From positions 1,674,001-1,738,000 of the forward strand of contig JAULSU010000007.1 in the NCBI GenBank assembly GCA_030512335.1: 64,000 nucleotides of DNA, in the 5' to 3' direction. Position 1 is the stretch's first letter; each line of letters opens with the position of its first letter. This DNA comes from Immersiella caudata. Its lineage: Eukaryota; Ascomycota; Sordariomycetes; Sordariales; Lasiosphaeriaceae. Positions 54,493 through 64,000 of the stretch are shown here, piece by piece. The notes beneath the pieces are model-generated. The model searched no databases. It was not told the DNA's origin and worked only from the letters and a program-made list of their open reading frames with translations. The translations under genes and the position numbers were made by a program.

Positions 54493-56082
54493 TCATCTCC
54501 TGGACTTGCTCAACGACTGGCGTAAGGTCTGGCTGCGGCGCCCCCTCCTACGCTTGAGTGGTTGATGGCTGGCTTCCTCCGCCGCGATGATGTCCTCGAT
54601 GCGCGCAAATTTATCGTTTGGTGGCTCACGCACTCGTTTCTTGGTATGGGGCCCCACAACGCGGAAATCTTCGGTTAATCGCTCGTTATCCTTCTGCAAA
54701 GCCGCCCTCTCCGCAGCCGCTGTGTCAAGGCCCTTCCCCATCTTGTGAAGCAACGCCCTGCGCGTACGGCGGCTAGGCGTGAACACTCCCCTATCCTTAT
54801 TGGCGATCTCACGAAGGTCCTGAGACTTCTTTGGGGTGTTGAGAAGCTCTGGAGAACTTGCGGTGGTGAGGGGAGGAGTGGGAGGTTGCTCACGAGGGGG
54901 GAGGGGGGCATCCCCAATAAGCGCCTTAGGGTCATCCAGTATAGCAGACGGATTGTACGGCCATATACCGGTCTGGCGGAAGCCGCTCCTGATGTTGGAT
55001 GCGCTGCAGCCTTCTCGTGATGCCGTTCTGTAAGCAATAAGGAACCGTTGTTTGTTTGCCGGAGCTGAAGGCCTGCAGTGAGCCAGAGGCTTCGTTTCTT
55101 GCCTGAAATAGTTCTTGAGAGGCGAGAAAACGCTTCTATCGAGAGGCTGGCTCTTCTGAGAGGTGTAGTGGGGAAGATACAGTAGTTGAACGCGGTTGGT
55201 CTTGCATAACCACATAAACTCGGGAGTCTCGTGGCTGCCATGCTCATCCAGAATAAGGAGGCGCCAATCGTTGCGATTCTGGGGCTGAGTTTCCGGCAAA
55301 TAGATCTCTTTCAGCCACCGAATGGCGATGTCGGCGTTGCTCCAGCCCGTAGGAGAGTAGTGATACTTCCAATCACGAAGCTCAGGCTGTTTCTTAAGCC
55401 AGCGAGGGAACCACTGGCCCTGGAGTGAAGCCCCAGTAAATACAATCGCTGGTGGGAGTCTCCGGCCCTCTGCGGTGACTGCCTCGATAACCGTGACCCA
55501 GGTGGTTGAATCGGAATTCGTAGCAACGGCGTGGTTGGTCAGGGAGTCGCCAATGACATTGCCAGAGCGCGTTTCGTTCTCTTGCATGCCGTGCTCGTCC
55601 ATGTTCCCGATGTTGCATGGTACGATCTTTTTGTCGTCCAGAATTCGGCGCAGGCGACTAAAGAAATCGTCATAAGCAGCCCTCGTGGAACCTCTGACTC
55701 TCGCTCTCTCTAATGATACCGATTGTTTTGTTTTAACTCGTTTGTGGCGGCGTAGGAATCGGTCTGCCCATCGACAACCAATGCGGGCTGGGGTGCCGGC
55801 GTGGGCGAGGATTGTTTCCGCCATTCTGGTGAGCTCCGCTTTGCTCGGCGCGCGGCCAGCGGCTTCCTGATCCAGAGCCCAATCGACCAAAAAGCTCTCC
55901 TGGGTAAGAGAAAGCTGCATTTTATCGATTTTGCTGGCTTTTTTGGATACGACGCCGTTGAGCCTGTCAGACAGGGTGGACTTCGGAACCTCCCAGTCAG
56001 ACGCCGCTTCACGCACTTTCTTCTTTCCGCTGCGCACTTCATCGATTGCCGACTGAATATTCTTCTCACGCGCTGAATCCAT
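54493..56082 (-). CDS. Pogo/Fot1-type transposase (HTH + CENP-B-like HTH + DDE)
   Basis: Intact 529-aa frame, ATG at 56082. The N-terminus has a psq-type helix-turn-helix (IDEVRSGKKKVREAASDW, VPKSTLSDRLNG, residues about 13-43), then a Tc5/CENP-B-like DNA-binding helix domain (KAELTRMAETIL ... CRWADRFLRRHK). The catalytic DDE_1 core has D162 (GNMDEHGMQE), D279 (LLILDEHGSH) and D315 (SQPLDRSVFSPLK), with 35 residues between the last two: DD35D, as in Fot1/pogo elements. The C-terminus is a basic tail (LKRRRGRRSQ) that may be a nuclear localisation signal. The protein would cut and rejoin the element at its inverted repeats. All catalytic residues are in place and no stop interrupts it. Confidence 0.93.
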   Translation of the reverse strand: MDSAREKNIQSAIDEVRSGKKKVREAASDWEVPKSTLSDRLNGVVSKKASKIDKMQLSLTQESFLVDWALDQEAAGRAPSKAELTRMAETILAHAGTPARIGCRWADRFLRRHKRVKTKQSVSLERARVRGSTRAAYDDFFSRLRRILDDKKIVPCNIGNMDEHGMQENETRSGNVIGDSLTNHAVATNSDSTTWVTVIEAVTAEGRRLPPAIVFTGASLQGQWFPRWLKKQPELRDWKYHYSPTGWSNADIAIRWLKEIYLPETQPQNRNDWRLLILDEHGSHETPEFMWLCKTNRVQLLYLPHYTSQKSQPLDRSVFSPLKNYFRQETKPLAHCRPSAPANKQRFLIAYRTASREGCSASNIRSGFRQTGIWPYNPSAILDDPKALIGDAPLPPREQPPTPPLTTASSPELLNTPKKSQDLREIANKDRGVFTPSRRTRRALLHKMGKGLDTAAAERAALQKDNERLTEDFRVVGPHTKKRVREPPNDKFARIEDIIAAEEASHQPLKRRRGRRSQTLRQSLSKSRR

Positions 56083-56168
56083 TTCGAATTTGGTGTTGTT
56101 TGGAGAAAAAATGATGGAATTGTGGTGGTTGGAAATGAGGGGGTTGTCATCTCATGATGTCGATCACA

Positions 56169-56210
56169 ATGTCCGGGTGTGGGGCGCTCCGTGTGTTGGG
56201 TCGCCTCTTC
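56169..56210 (-). repeat. Right terminal inverted repeat of the transposon
   Basis: Reads, on the minus strand, GAAGAGGCGACCCAACA (56210 inward) and GCCCCACACCCGGACAT (56185-56169), the inverted match of the left end with a shorter spacer. Confidence 0.88.
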
Positions 56211-56212
56211 TA

Positions 56213-56860
56213 GGCTTTTGACTGCCATGGGATATCCGACTACCTGACAATTGCAAAATGCAATGATATAGACAATGTGTCGCGATGGAAGATGTTATTC
56301 GAGGTCAGGCAGCCATGGAAGTGGGCTTGATAAGCTCTGATAGTGGGGGACAAACTAGGCGCGTCTCGTGCGGACTCCTGGTGCTTGCAGTGAAGAATGC
56401 GACGTCGAGGGGTAAGGGCCAGGATCAGCTGCCACCAGATCGGGCATCGAACTGCCTGCGGGTAGACGACGCCCAGCACCCGAAAGGAAGGATGCGTTTG
56501 CGAACAACCCAGCTTTCATCCCAACTACGGATTATGCAGTGTTGTAAATAGCATGGGGCACGGTGACCAAAGGATGGGAGAATTCGCACGAGCTTGGCGT
56601 GAGAGGATTTGAGAGGGGTGTTGGAGGGGCGGTTGGCCGTGGGGTGGTGTTCTGATGCAGCAGCCCGCTTTTTTGCCTGCAACTGATTGGGCAGCAGGTG
56701 CTGCTCAGCTCGACATGTGTCGGGCCGCTGCTGGGCACGTCCCCGAGATGTCCTTTGTGCGGGGCCAGCCGCCAATTCTCCACAGTTCCACACTCTCCAA
56801 ACCCCCTCGTTTGGTAACCCCGTCGCCCTAGGCTTTTGGAATTTGCGGTCGCTGCACACG
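56213..56860. other. Spacer between transposon and NLR gene
   Basis: 650 bases, no supported gene; includes the promoter of the NLR. The element inserted in this upstream region. Confidence 0.45.
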
Positions 56861-59800
56861 ATGCGAAAGCTCGGGCTCCTGAAGAGGCTGGGAAAGCGTT
56901 CAGTGAATTCGAGCGCTCCCAAAGCGGAATCCTCGGAAGCGAGAGCGGTGCGTCCACGCTCAGAGCGCTATGGTCTTATGCTTCTCGCTGGCGGCCTGGA
57001 TGCCCGACCAGACGACGCGGGCACCGAGCAGTACCCAGTCGACATCATCGCGGTTCACGGCCTTAATGGGGATGCCTACACTACATGGACACACAAAAAC
57101 GGGGTTCTGTGGCTTCAAGATCTACTCCCAGACCTCCTCCCCGGTTGCCGGGTTTTCACGTTTGGATATCCTTCCCAAGTGGTCTTTAGCACCTCGTTCG
57201 CCCAAGTCCAGGAGTATGCCCGCCAGCTTCTTAGCTCGCTGAGAGATGTACAGGAGCATTCAGACAAGGTATCACGGTCAAACATTCATCCCAACTTGAA
57301 AGCCCTGCGTATCTCCCTCTGAGAGCTAATACTTTGGTGTCGTTGCCACAGCGTCCTCGTTCCATCATCTTCATCTGCCACAGCCTCGGTGGCATTGTCT
57401 GTAAACAGGTGGCTGGGACGCCTAGATTTGTCTTGTTACGCCGTGCTAACCACCTGCGCACAGGCTCTGGTTTTTGCTCACGAAGATGATGCCACCTACG
57501 GTGGAGTGCTTAAATCTGTCACAGGTGTTGTCTTTCTCGGCACCCCGCACCGAGGAAGCAGTGCTGCGACCTTGGGAAGTGTGGTGGGGACAATAGTCAA
57601 TTTACCTGGCTTGCCAGCAAAATCTGTCAGAACAGATCTCCTAGACTACCTTAAGCCCGGGTCGCGGCAGTTGCAGGACCTTGCCATCTCAGTTCGAAAC
57701 CGGCTAGCGAACCTGACCGTCGTCTCATTCTACGAGAGTGAAGCGCAGTACCCATTGCCATCCGTGGTAAGCATTGATTTTGTCATCGTCACCACCAGAG
57801 CATCAATCACTGACACATTGACTAGATCGTTGACCAAGCCTCTGCTGTTTTAAATATACCCCGAGAGGATATCATCTCGCTCCCCGCAAACCATCGAGAT
57901 CTGTGCCGATTCCCGGGGGAGACTGGCGCATACAAAGCTGTCTCGGCAGCGGTGCGGAGGATCGCTAAAGCAAGTACATGGCGGATTAGTCCGCCCAACC
58001 GCCGGAGCACGCATTCCTCACAGAGAAGTTTGTTGTCCAACTCGAGAGCAAAAGACACTCAGTTCTAACTTCCCTTTTTTTTTTTTTTTTTTTTATAGCT
58101 TTAGACGGCTCGGAAAAGTCGTGCATGAGGTTGCTAAGCGACTTTGACGTTTCCGACTACCAAGCAATGTTGTCAAAGCCGGCTAGAGGCACGTGTCAAT
58201 GGATTCTGAGCCATCCGGTGTTCGTCTCCTGGCTTGAGACAGCAGGAAGCGCCCTTCTCTGGTTAACAGGGCATCCGGGCTGCGGCAAGACGGTACTGTC
58301 CCTCTACTTGGCTAAGCAGCTGGAAACCGACCTTGCCTCTCTGCCTTCCAGCAACGTTTGCATTTTCTTCTGTGACGATAAAGTCACCAAGCAGCGGGAT
58401 GCCAAGAACGCCCTGATAGGGCTGATCCTTCAGCTCGTTCACCGCCACCCTTCCTTGGTCCGATATGCTAGTAGGGCTTACGAGATGCAGGGACAAAGCA
58501 TCTTCCGCTCGTTTACGGCCCTATGGAACATCTTCATCAAAATCATTACGGATCCCAGATACGGCCCGACATATGTGATAATTGATGGTCTCGACGAGTG
58601 CGAAATGAACAGCCGCTCCTCTCTCGTGGAGTCTATCAGAAATGTTATCCAAAACCCGGAATCCGGAGTCGTCGGTAGGAGCCAGTTCAAATTTTTGCTG
58701 GCCAGCCGCCCAATTACGACTCCGGAGCTCAGCTACAGCGCTGCAGAGGGCTTGGAATACCAGATCCCTATTGACGAAGGCCAGGGCGGCTACCAAGAAG
58801 ACGTTCGCACGTTTATTCAGCAACGAGTGGGTGAGATGTCACGACAGCGCAATTTTCCTCCAGAGGTACAGGACTTCCTGCAGCAAACGTTGAGTTCCCG
58901 GTCGGGTCAGACCTTCCTTTGGGTTCATATGGTTCTTTCATCATTGTTGAGCAATCCCCTTTCGTCAAAGAAAGACCTACAAGATGCCATTACGCGGATC
59001 CCGAGCGAGCTGGAGACAACTTACCTAAGCCTCCTCTCCGCCATCCCGCCCAACTACGAAAACCTGGCCTCAAAAATGCTCAAGTTGATTCTAGCGAGCT
59101 CAAGGTCTCTTTCTTTGGACGAACTTAACATCGCCTTCACCATAAGCTCTCACCACCGCACGACCGAGGATGTTGAGTCGGAACGCCAGACTGCCCTACT
59201 GCACACCCTTCAAGGGGTTTTGGGGCCATTGGTAAAAGTATTGGACTCCAAAGTCAGATTGGTTCACCAGTCCGCGAAGGAGTTCATTCTTCAGAATCCG
59301 GGCTCAAGAGGCATATTGCTCCCAGCTGTCCGCGAGATTACCGCTGAAAATTGCGCGCTGGCTATCGCTGAGGCCTGTATCGACTACCTCATGCTTGACG
59401 ACTTTGCCGAGGATCTTTTCAGCTTTCAGCGGTCGCCTACAAGTCCAGAGTTTGACGTCTCGTCTGCGGATGGAAACTCGCCAGTTTCCGCATCCGGCAA
59501 GTTGCCCTGGTATGAGGAATCAGAGGGCCTAAGTACGGACATACTTTTTGGGGAACCAGACGCCATTGCCGAAGCTACCCGTTGCTATTTAGCATCGAAT
59601 CACGCTTTTTATCAGTATTCGGCCTTGAACTGGGCCAAGCACTTATCCGCCTGCGAAGCATCCGCTCCCCTTCGACTCAGAATAGCGTCCAAGAGCTTGC
59701 TTGATAAAAGTACCCTACCCGGTTCTAATTGGTTAAGATACTACACCACTGAAACCATCACGGAATATCACGACATCCCAGGCAGTCTCCCCGTTATCGC

Positions 59801-60902
59801 CCTGGCAGCGTATTTTAATCTCCACCAGACTCTGACGGACCTCCTCGACCACTCCCCCGTCTCCCAGTCGGAGCTAGACTGCGCTTTATTCTGGGGCGCC
59901 GAACAAGGCCACAGTAATATCGTTGAGGCTTTGATCCAGGCTGGTGCAGATCCTAACGCGCAAGTGTTTGATTTGCAGTCCGCACTGCTCGCTGCGTCAA
60001 GAAACGGCCATCTCAGCTGCGTCGTCGTCCTGCTGGCCTGCTTCCGGACCGATCTGAGTGTGCGAGGCAAGAATGGGCGGACAGCACTCTCGTTTTCTTG
60101 CGCTGGCGGATTCATCGAGATTACCAAGATGCTACTCAGTCGGCCTGAGTGCATGCTCGATGAACAGGACGATTCTGGTGCGACAGCATTCTTTTGGGCT
60201 GCTGGGGGTGGCCACTTGCCACTTGTCTCGTTGTTCGCATTGCATGTGCCCGCAATCGATGTGAACCATCAGGACAAGAGAGGCCGTACCACCCTGAGCT
60301 GGGCTGCAGGGGATGGCATGGAAGATGTTGTTAGGTCGCTTCTCAAGGTGCCAAAGATGGACGTCAACTTGCAAGACAGCCAGGGACGTTCGCCACTCTC
60401 TTGGGCGGCTGGAAACGGTTACGCCAAGGTAGTCGAGGTACTGTTGCGAGACAAAAGGACAAATAAGGGAACCGTCGATAACGATGGGAGGAATGCAGTC
60501 TCCTGGGCTTGCAGTGGCGGCCATGTGGACACCCTACAGACGCTCTTGAGATATAAGTGCCCCGGAGTCGACCACAAGGACGCAGACGGATGGAGCCCAC
60601 TAGCATGGGCTATCCAGACGAACTCTCCTGGCACGGTGGAAACGCTACTCGCAACTGGATCCGTCAGCCTAGAGCAAGGAGATACAACTGGGCGAAGCCC
60701 ATTGTCCTGGGCGGTCGAGTATGGTCATGCCGAGGTGGTGAAGGTGCTGTTGCGTGCAGGCGCTGATCCGTATTCCACGAGCAAATTGGGGTACACGCCT
60801 TTATCTACGGCTGAGAAGTTTGGGCGGAGCGATATCAGGGCTGATCTGCTCTTGTACATGGAGACTCTGCCTAAGCAAGGCCATGAAGGCTCGGTTATGT
60901 AG
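56861..60902 (+). CDS. NOD-like receptor: alpha/beta hydrolase - NACHT - ankyrin repeats
   Basis: Five exons: 56861-57268, 57352-57408, 57464-57766, 57826-57973 and 58099-60902; phases join to 1239 aa. The N-terminal hydrolase domain has VDIIAVHGLNGDAYTTW, the nucleophile box FICHSLGG (S147; Cys replaces the first Gly of GxSxG) and VVFLGTPHRGSS. The NACHT NTPase has P-loop GHPGCGKT at about 363-370 and Walker B VIIDGLDEC at about 465-473, followed by a winged-helix-like linker (RLVHQSAKEFIL). The last 350 residues are about nine ankyrin repeats, several with the fungal SPLSWA core (GRSPLSWAAGNGYAKVVEVL). This is the standard architecture of fungal STAND/NLR proteins, thought to sense non-self and trigger cell death or defence. 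The fourth intron (125 nt) has a T tract before TATAG. Confidence 0.9.
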
Positions 60903-61843
60903 CGCATGGGCGCCCATGACGACACTGCGAAGAAGAGCACCGCCCCAGCAATGGCAGAGACTCAGGCGCCACTATCAGGTCTTGTAATATAAATGTGGGA
61001 GGCGACGCACGCCCTCGGCTTCGCCGTCCTGGTGTTGGAGCATCCGGCGGGGTCGGGATTCCGTTGGTTGGGCCGAAGACGCCTACGACGGACGCTTTTC
61101 GCTTGCTCGCGGTCTTGGGCTGCAATCGATCGGCCAGGGTACATCGAGTGAGCATGGCATACGCAGGGTCGGGGTCATCGGCGGCGGACGGCGACGGGGC
61201 AGTAGTGGTGTCGGATTATGTGGACGTGGTAGAAGCCGCCCATCTCTCGGTGACCTGATCGCGGGCGAGGGCAACAGTCCACACCGCTTTCACAACTCTG
61301 CCGGCTTTCGATAGAAAACAGTGCGCTGACAGTACGGTACTGTGAGCGCACAGTGCACGGTGCCTCATTTTGGCTCCTTCTCTTTTCTCAACGACACTGC
61401 CATACAAGCGAGAGGAGAGCCGCATTCTTTTGCGAACTGCGTGTAGGATTCGGCATGGGGCGTCCGAGGTGTTGGGGCGTAAGACGGTTTCCGAGACGGA
61501 AGTCCGTGGTGCTCTCAAGAGCTGTTCGCAGCCTCAACGTAGGACGTTGAGAGACCAAGCGCTGGTTCCACAAGCCGGGCGCCGGCACCACCACCTATTT
61601 CCTGGCTCTATTTACATTAGTAAAATCGAACAAAATCACTTAACTTGGCCATCTCGGTGTTGTGGATGGGTCGCGGTCGCCTGGGGAGTGCGCGCTGGAT
61701 GCCTCGCGCTCGTTCGTGCTCGTTCGCGCTCGCACGATCAGATTGCTGATCTCTGGCGGGTTGCTAATACGCCCCAGTGTGATTTTATGGCCGCTGCGAT
61801 GTCGACACATGGGAAAGATGGGACGAATTCAATGCTCAGAATT
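60903..61843. other. Intergenic region downstream of the NLR
   Basis: No supported gene. A short CGCTCGTTCG-type direct repeat occurs near 61705-61733. Confidence 0.4.
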
Positions 61844-62367
61844 TGTATATGATATACCAGCCTATTGTGGACGCCGATGGATTTCTGGCGCAGCCGAGAG
61901 AGCATAGATCTCTCGTCCTGGGGCACCCGGTGTTTGACGAAAGATTCGCTGAAATACTATCTCAGAAAGTTCTTGCTACCTTCCGTCAACGCAGCCTTAG
62001 GCCGCACGCGCCATATCCTGGGCATAGAAAAGGATAAAGGCCTTAACATAGGACGCGGCGGGCGATGCTATTACGGGGGAGGGGGGGAGGGGTGGATACC
62101 ACACGTCTCTTCAAGCCGGACTGGTCGTTGTGCTCCGACTCAAAGAGTGGGGACGGCAATCTCTGCAAAAAACCTGCTCCCCGGCGATACCCAACTCGCC
62201 ACCAAGTGACGAAGCAGCATGAACAAGACGACCGCCCATTACGCGTGGAAGGACCCTGTCCGGCAGATCTTGTATTACATGACGGAAGTTAATGTGCGGT
62301 ACGACTGGCTGATCACCAATGCTGAGCTCGCGGTGCTTCGTGTTTCTCTCAACAGTTCTTCATGCAG

Positions 62368-62390
62368 CCCCCCCCCCCCCCCCCCCCCCC
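62368..62390. repeat. Homopolymer C tract (23 bases)
   Basis: Uninterrupted C run inside the decayed gene, encoding poly-Pro in one frame. Length is likely unreliable. Confidence 0.9.
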
Positions 62391-62893
62391 AAGACAATGG
62401 CGTCGAAGCGTATCGCGTTCAATACCAAGCAATGCCATGGGAAAGCAGCGGACCATAGCTCAGCATCCGTTCGGCGTTCTTTTACCTTGCAATGATGGCC
62501 GGGTATGGTGCGAGCTCTATACTACCTACGTACCCAGCTCTAGATTCGCATTAGTAGTCCAAAACCCACACCAAACTCTTTATACACAACAATCCAGGAT
62601 TTCAATCTAAAACTCCCTACAACCTAAAGCACCCTAACCCAACTAGACGACAAGGCCCAAAGCACCAGGCCCTCGCTTCAGGGACATGCCGGTCCGGGAC
62701 ATTCCTAACAAGGGCATCAGTGCAGATACTTGGCATTAATCTCCAACGGGAGCAGCCCTACTATGACGTGGAGAAGCCAGACAAGCAGGGTAAGACGGTT
62801 AGCCGCCGAACTCCCGTAGATAACAATGTGAGTACCTACGACGCAGATACGGGGCAACACGGGCAATTGCTAGGCTTGAAGTGGGTGCCCGAT

Positions 62894-62938
62894 GAGGAGG
62901 AGGAGGAGGAGGAGGAGGAGGAGGAGGAGGAGGAGGAA
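62894..62938. repeat. (GAG)n microsatellite, 15 units
   Basis: Fifteen GAG/GAA triplets coding poly-Glu at the 3' end of the decayed gene. Confidence 0.92.
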
Positions 62939-63401
62939 ACGGGGGATTCCCGAGAGGGCAAGAGATCCTACTCAGAAGGGCACAGCGGACCGGGCAAGAG
63001 ACACAAGAAATAAACGGCCAAAACACACCATGTTTTTAAGGTAATTATTATAACAGCAGGTTATGCCTTTAACATGGCGAACGATTTTCGCAGCTCCTCA
63101 AGGTACCATCCTATCTCCATTCTTCCATAGTGAGGCTTCCACCACTACACAATCTGCAGAGGGATCAGATCAAAGTGATCGACAACAACGTTCCCGCGCC
63201 AGTTCTATTATGTGAGTAGCATTAACGCAAAACCAGCCAAAAAGTAGAAAAAGTCAAGATGCATCTGCACTATTTCGGGGTCCAGATCTCGCTCAAGAAC
63301 ATATTCGTAAACAACCGCAAAGCAACACTCGCTATCATCTAACCCGTCATATGCACGCTGTAGCTGTGGTACCAAGGTATAGTCCTTGCGTAATAGCTGT
63401 A

Positions 63402-64000
63402 AGTCAGGGGGGGGGCTTTTGGAACACCCCTGCCTTTGGAACAAGATTTGTAATCACTGACTCACCACCACCACCTATTTCAATCGTCAACAACTCTACC
63501 AATTCTGCTCCAATTCTTTTCCTATCTTTTCCATTCGATTCAGAATTGAACAATGAAGCGATATACGGAGATTGATTTACAGAATGCGCTTGTGGAGTAC
63601 GCAAAAACTGGCCTACTCCGCAGCTCTGCTGAAAACTATGGCATACCCCCTACCACTCTGTTTAATCGGATTCACGGCTCCGAGCCAGCCTCTAAGGCCC
63701 AAATTATCAACCAAAAGCTCTCTCCAGCTATCGAAGAAAGCCTGGCCGAATGGATTCTATTCCAAGGGTCGCTTGGCCACCCTCCAACCCATTCCCAAAT
63801 TCGGAAACTGGCTGAAAGAATTCTTGGAGACGACGAGACCCTTGGAAAGCGCTGGACTACTCGGTTTTTGGCCAGAAATCCATCCATTTCTACTATCAAG
63901 CCTCGGAGGATCCACGCAAACCGTGCTGATCGAGCCTGTGAAGCCGTTATTCGGCCCTGGTTTGAGTATTTGAAGCTTCCAGGTGTAGAGGCTATTCCAG
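63402..64000 (+). mobile_element. Second pogo-like transposon, left part only
   Basis: A transposase start at 63553 identifies the element. A possible left end is AGTCAGGGGGGGGGCTTTTG at 63402, directly after a TA dinucleotide; AGTCA is a common pogo/Fot-like terminus. The right end lies outside the window, so the boundary is unconfirmed. The stretch 63014-63401 before it shows no gene. Confidence 0.55.
63553..64000 (+). CDS. Pogo/CENP-B-like transposase, N-terminal 149 residues, cut by window edge
   Basis: The ATG at 63553 opens a frame with no stop to the window end. The start MKRYTEIDLQNALVEYAKTG, then AENYGIPPTTLFNRIHG, is a psq-type helix-turn-helix (residues about 5-45). HSQIRKLAERILGDDETLGK, then WTTRFLARNPSI and KPRRIHANRADR, is the Tc5/CENP-B-like second DNA-binding domain. 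The next residues (WFEYLKLPGV) would lead into the DDE domain outside the window. It is clearly different in sequence from the transposase at 54493-56082, so this is a second family. Confidence 0.85.
   Translation, partial: MKRYTEIDLQNALVEYAKTGLLRSSAENYGIPPTTLFNRIHGSEPASKAQIINQKLSPAIEESLAEWILFQGSLGHPPTHSQIRKLAERILGDDETLGKRWTTRFLARNPSISTIKPRRIHANRADRACEAVIRPWFEYLKLPGVEAIP

Larger units (their letters stand above)
54328..56210 (-). mobile_element. Complete pogo/Fot1-type DNA transposon (Tc1/mariner superfamily), 1883 bp
   Basis: Bounded by imperfect inverted repeats and flanked on both sides by TA (54326-54327 and 56211-56212), the target duplication of this superfamily. It encloses one intact 529-aa transposase frame on the minus strand. 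Intact frame plus matching ends suggest a recent or still active copy. Confidence 0.9.
61844..63013 (+). pseudogene. Remnant of a fungal PD-(D/E)XK-like orphan family gene
   Basis: Coding-like blocks in several frames and in the order expected for a lineage-specific ascomycete family whose core resembles a PD-(D/E)XK nuclease fold: QPIVDADGFLA and FDERFAEILSQKVLATF, then RLFKPDWSLCSDSKSGDGNL, NLLPGDTQLATK, WKDPVRQILYYMTEVNVRYD with WLITNAELAVLRVS, YQAMPWESSGP, FFYLAMMAGYG, and a tail VEKPDKQGKTVSRR ... GLKWVPDEEEE. Frames change several times, including across a 23-base C run (62368-62390) and before a GAG microsatellite (62894-62938). No single start-to-stop model works. Family recognition rests on motif order remembered from similar fungal hypothetical proteins; the nuclease link is tentative. 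Confidence 0.48.

Noticed and set aside
62720..63013. 97-aa frame with poly-Glu tail as an independent gene
   Set aside because: It has no ATG start (opens with GTG), and its content fits the 3' end of the decayed orphan-family gene.

Overview
The window looks like a piece of a filamentous ascomycete genome (Pezizomycotina, probably Sordariomycetes; the species cannot be read from it). Genes carry short introns of about 46-90 nt with GT-AG ends and CTRAY-like branch points. Families present include Zn2Cys6 and HET proteins, a PTH11-like receptor, a CVNH lectin, an ankyrin NLR, a GPI Ser/Thr-rich wall protein and pogo/Fot1-type transposons. I found no rRNA, tRNA or CRISPR. Exon structures are my own reconstructions from splice signals and reading phase.

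Layout. 0-8 kb: decayed wax-synthase-like gene at the left edge, small secreted protein, CVNH lectin, EthD-like protein and a 100-aa Cys-containing protein. 8.5-13.6 kb: NAD(P)-binding SDR, MFS exporter and divergent Zn2Cys6 regulator; the MFS/regulator promoter holds three copies of the palindrome TCCGCGGA, and the regulator has an apparent +1 frameshift. 13.8-15.8 kb: HET-domain pseudogene with exactly four in-frame stops before its 3' frameshifts, all TAG. 16-33 kb: ICMT-like methyltransferase, class I terpene synthase, P450, GPI protein, secreted tyrosinase, PTH11-like receptor, ITP/XTP phosphatase and a second, related P450. 34-36 kb: a hypothetical gene and a hexapeptide acetyltransferase with a C-terminal membrane segment. 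36-43.7 kb: gene-poor, one decayed coiled-coil gene. 43.8-53 kb: small conserved protein, disordered protein, secreted LVIVD-type protein and a Cps1-like GT2. 54.3-56.2 kb: complete pogo/Fot1-type transposon with terminal inverted repeats and TA target duplication. 56.9-60.9 kb: NLR (alpha/beta hydrolase - NACHT - ankyrin). 61.8-63 kb: remnant of a fungal nuclease-fold orphan family. 63.4 kb to the end: start of another pogo-like transposon whose transposase is still open at the edge.

How they may work together. SDR, MFS, regulator, methyltransferase, terpene synthase, two P450s, tyrosinase and acetyltransferase make a plausible but loose terpenoid gene cluster over roughly 8.5-36 kb. The broken HET gene and the intact NLR both belong to fungal non-self recognition families. 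The right quarter (54-64 kb) is the most transposon-rich and rearranged.
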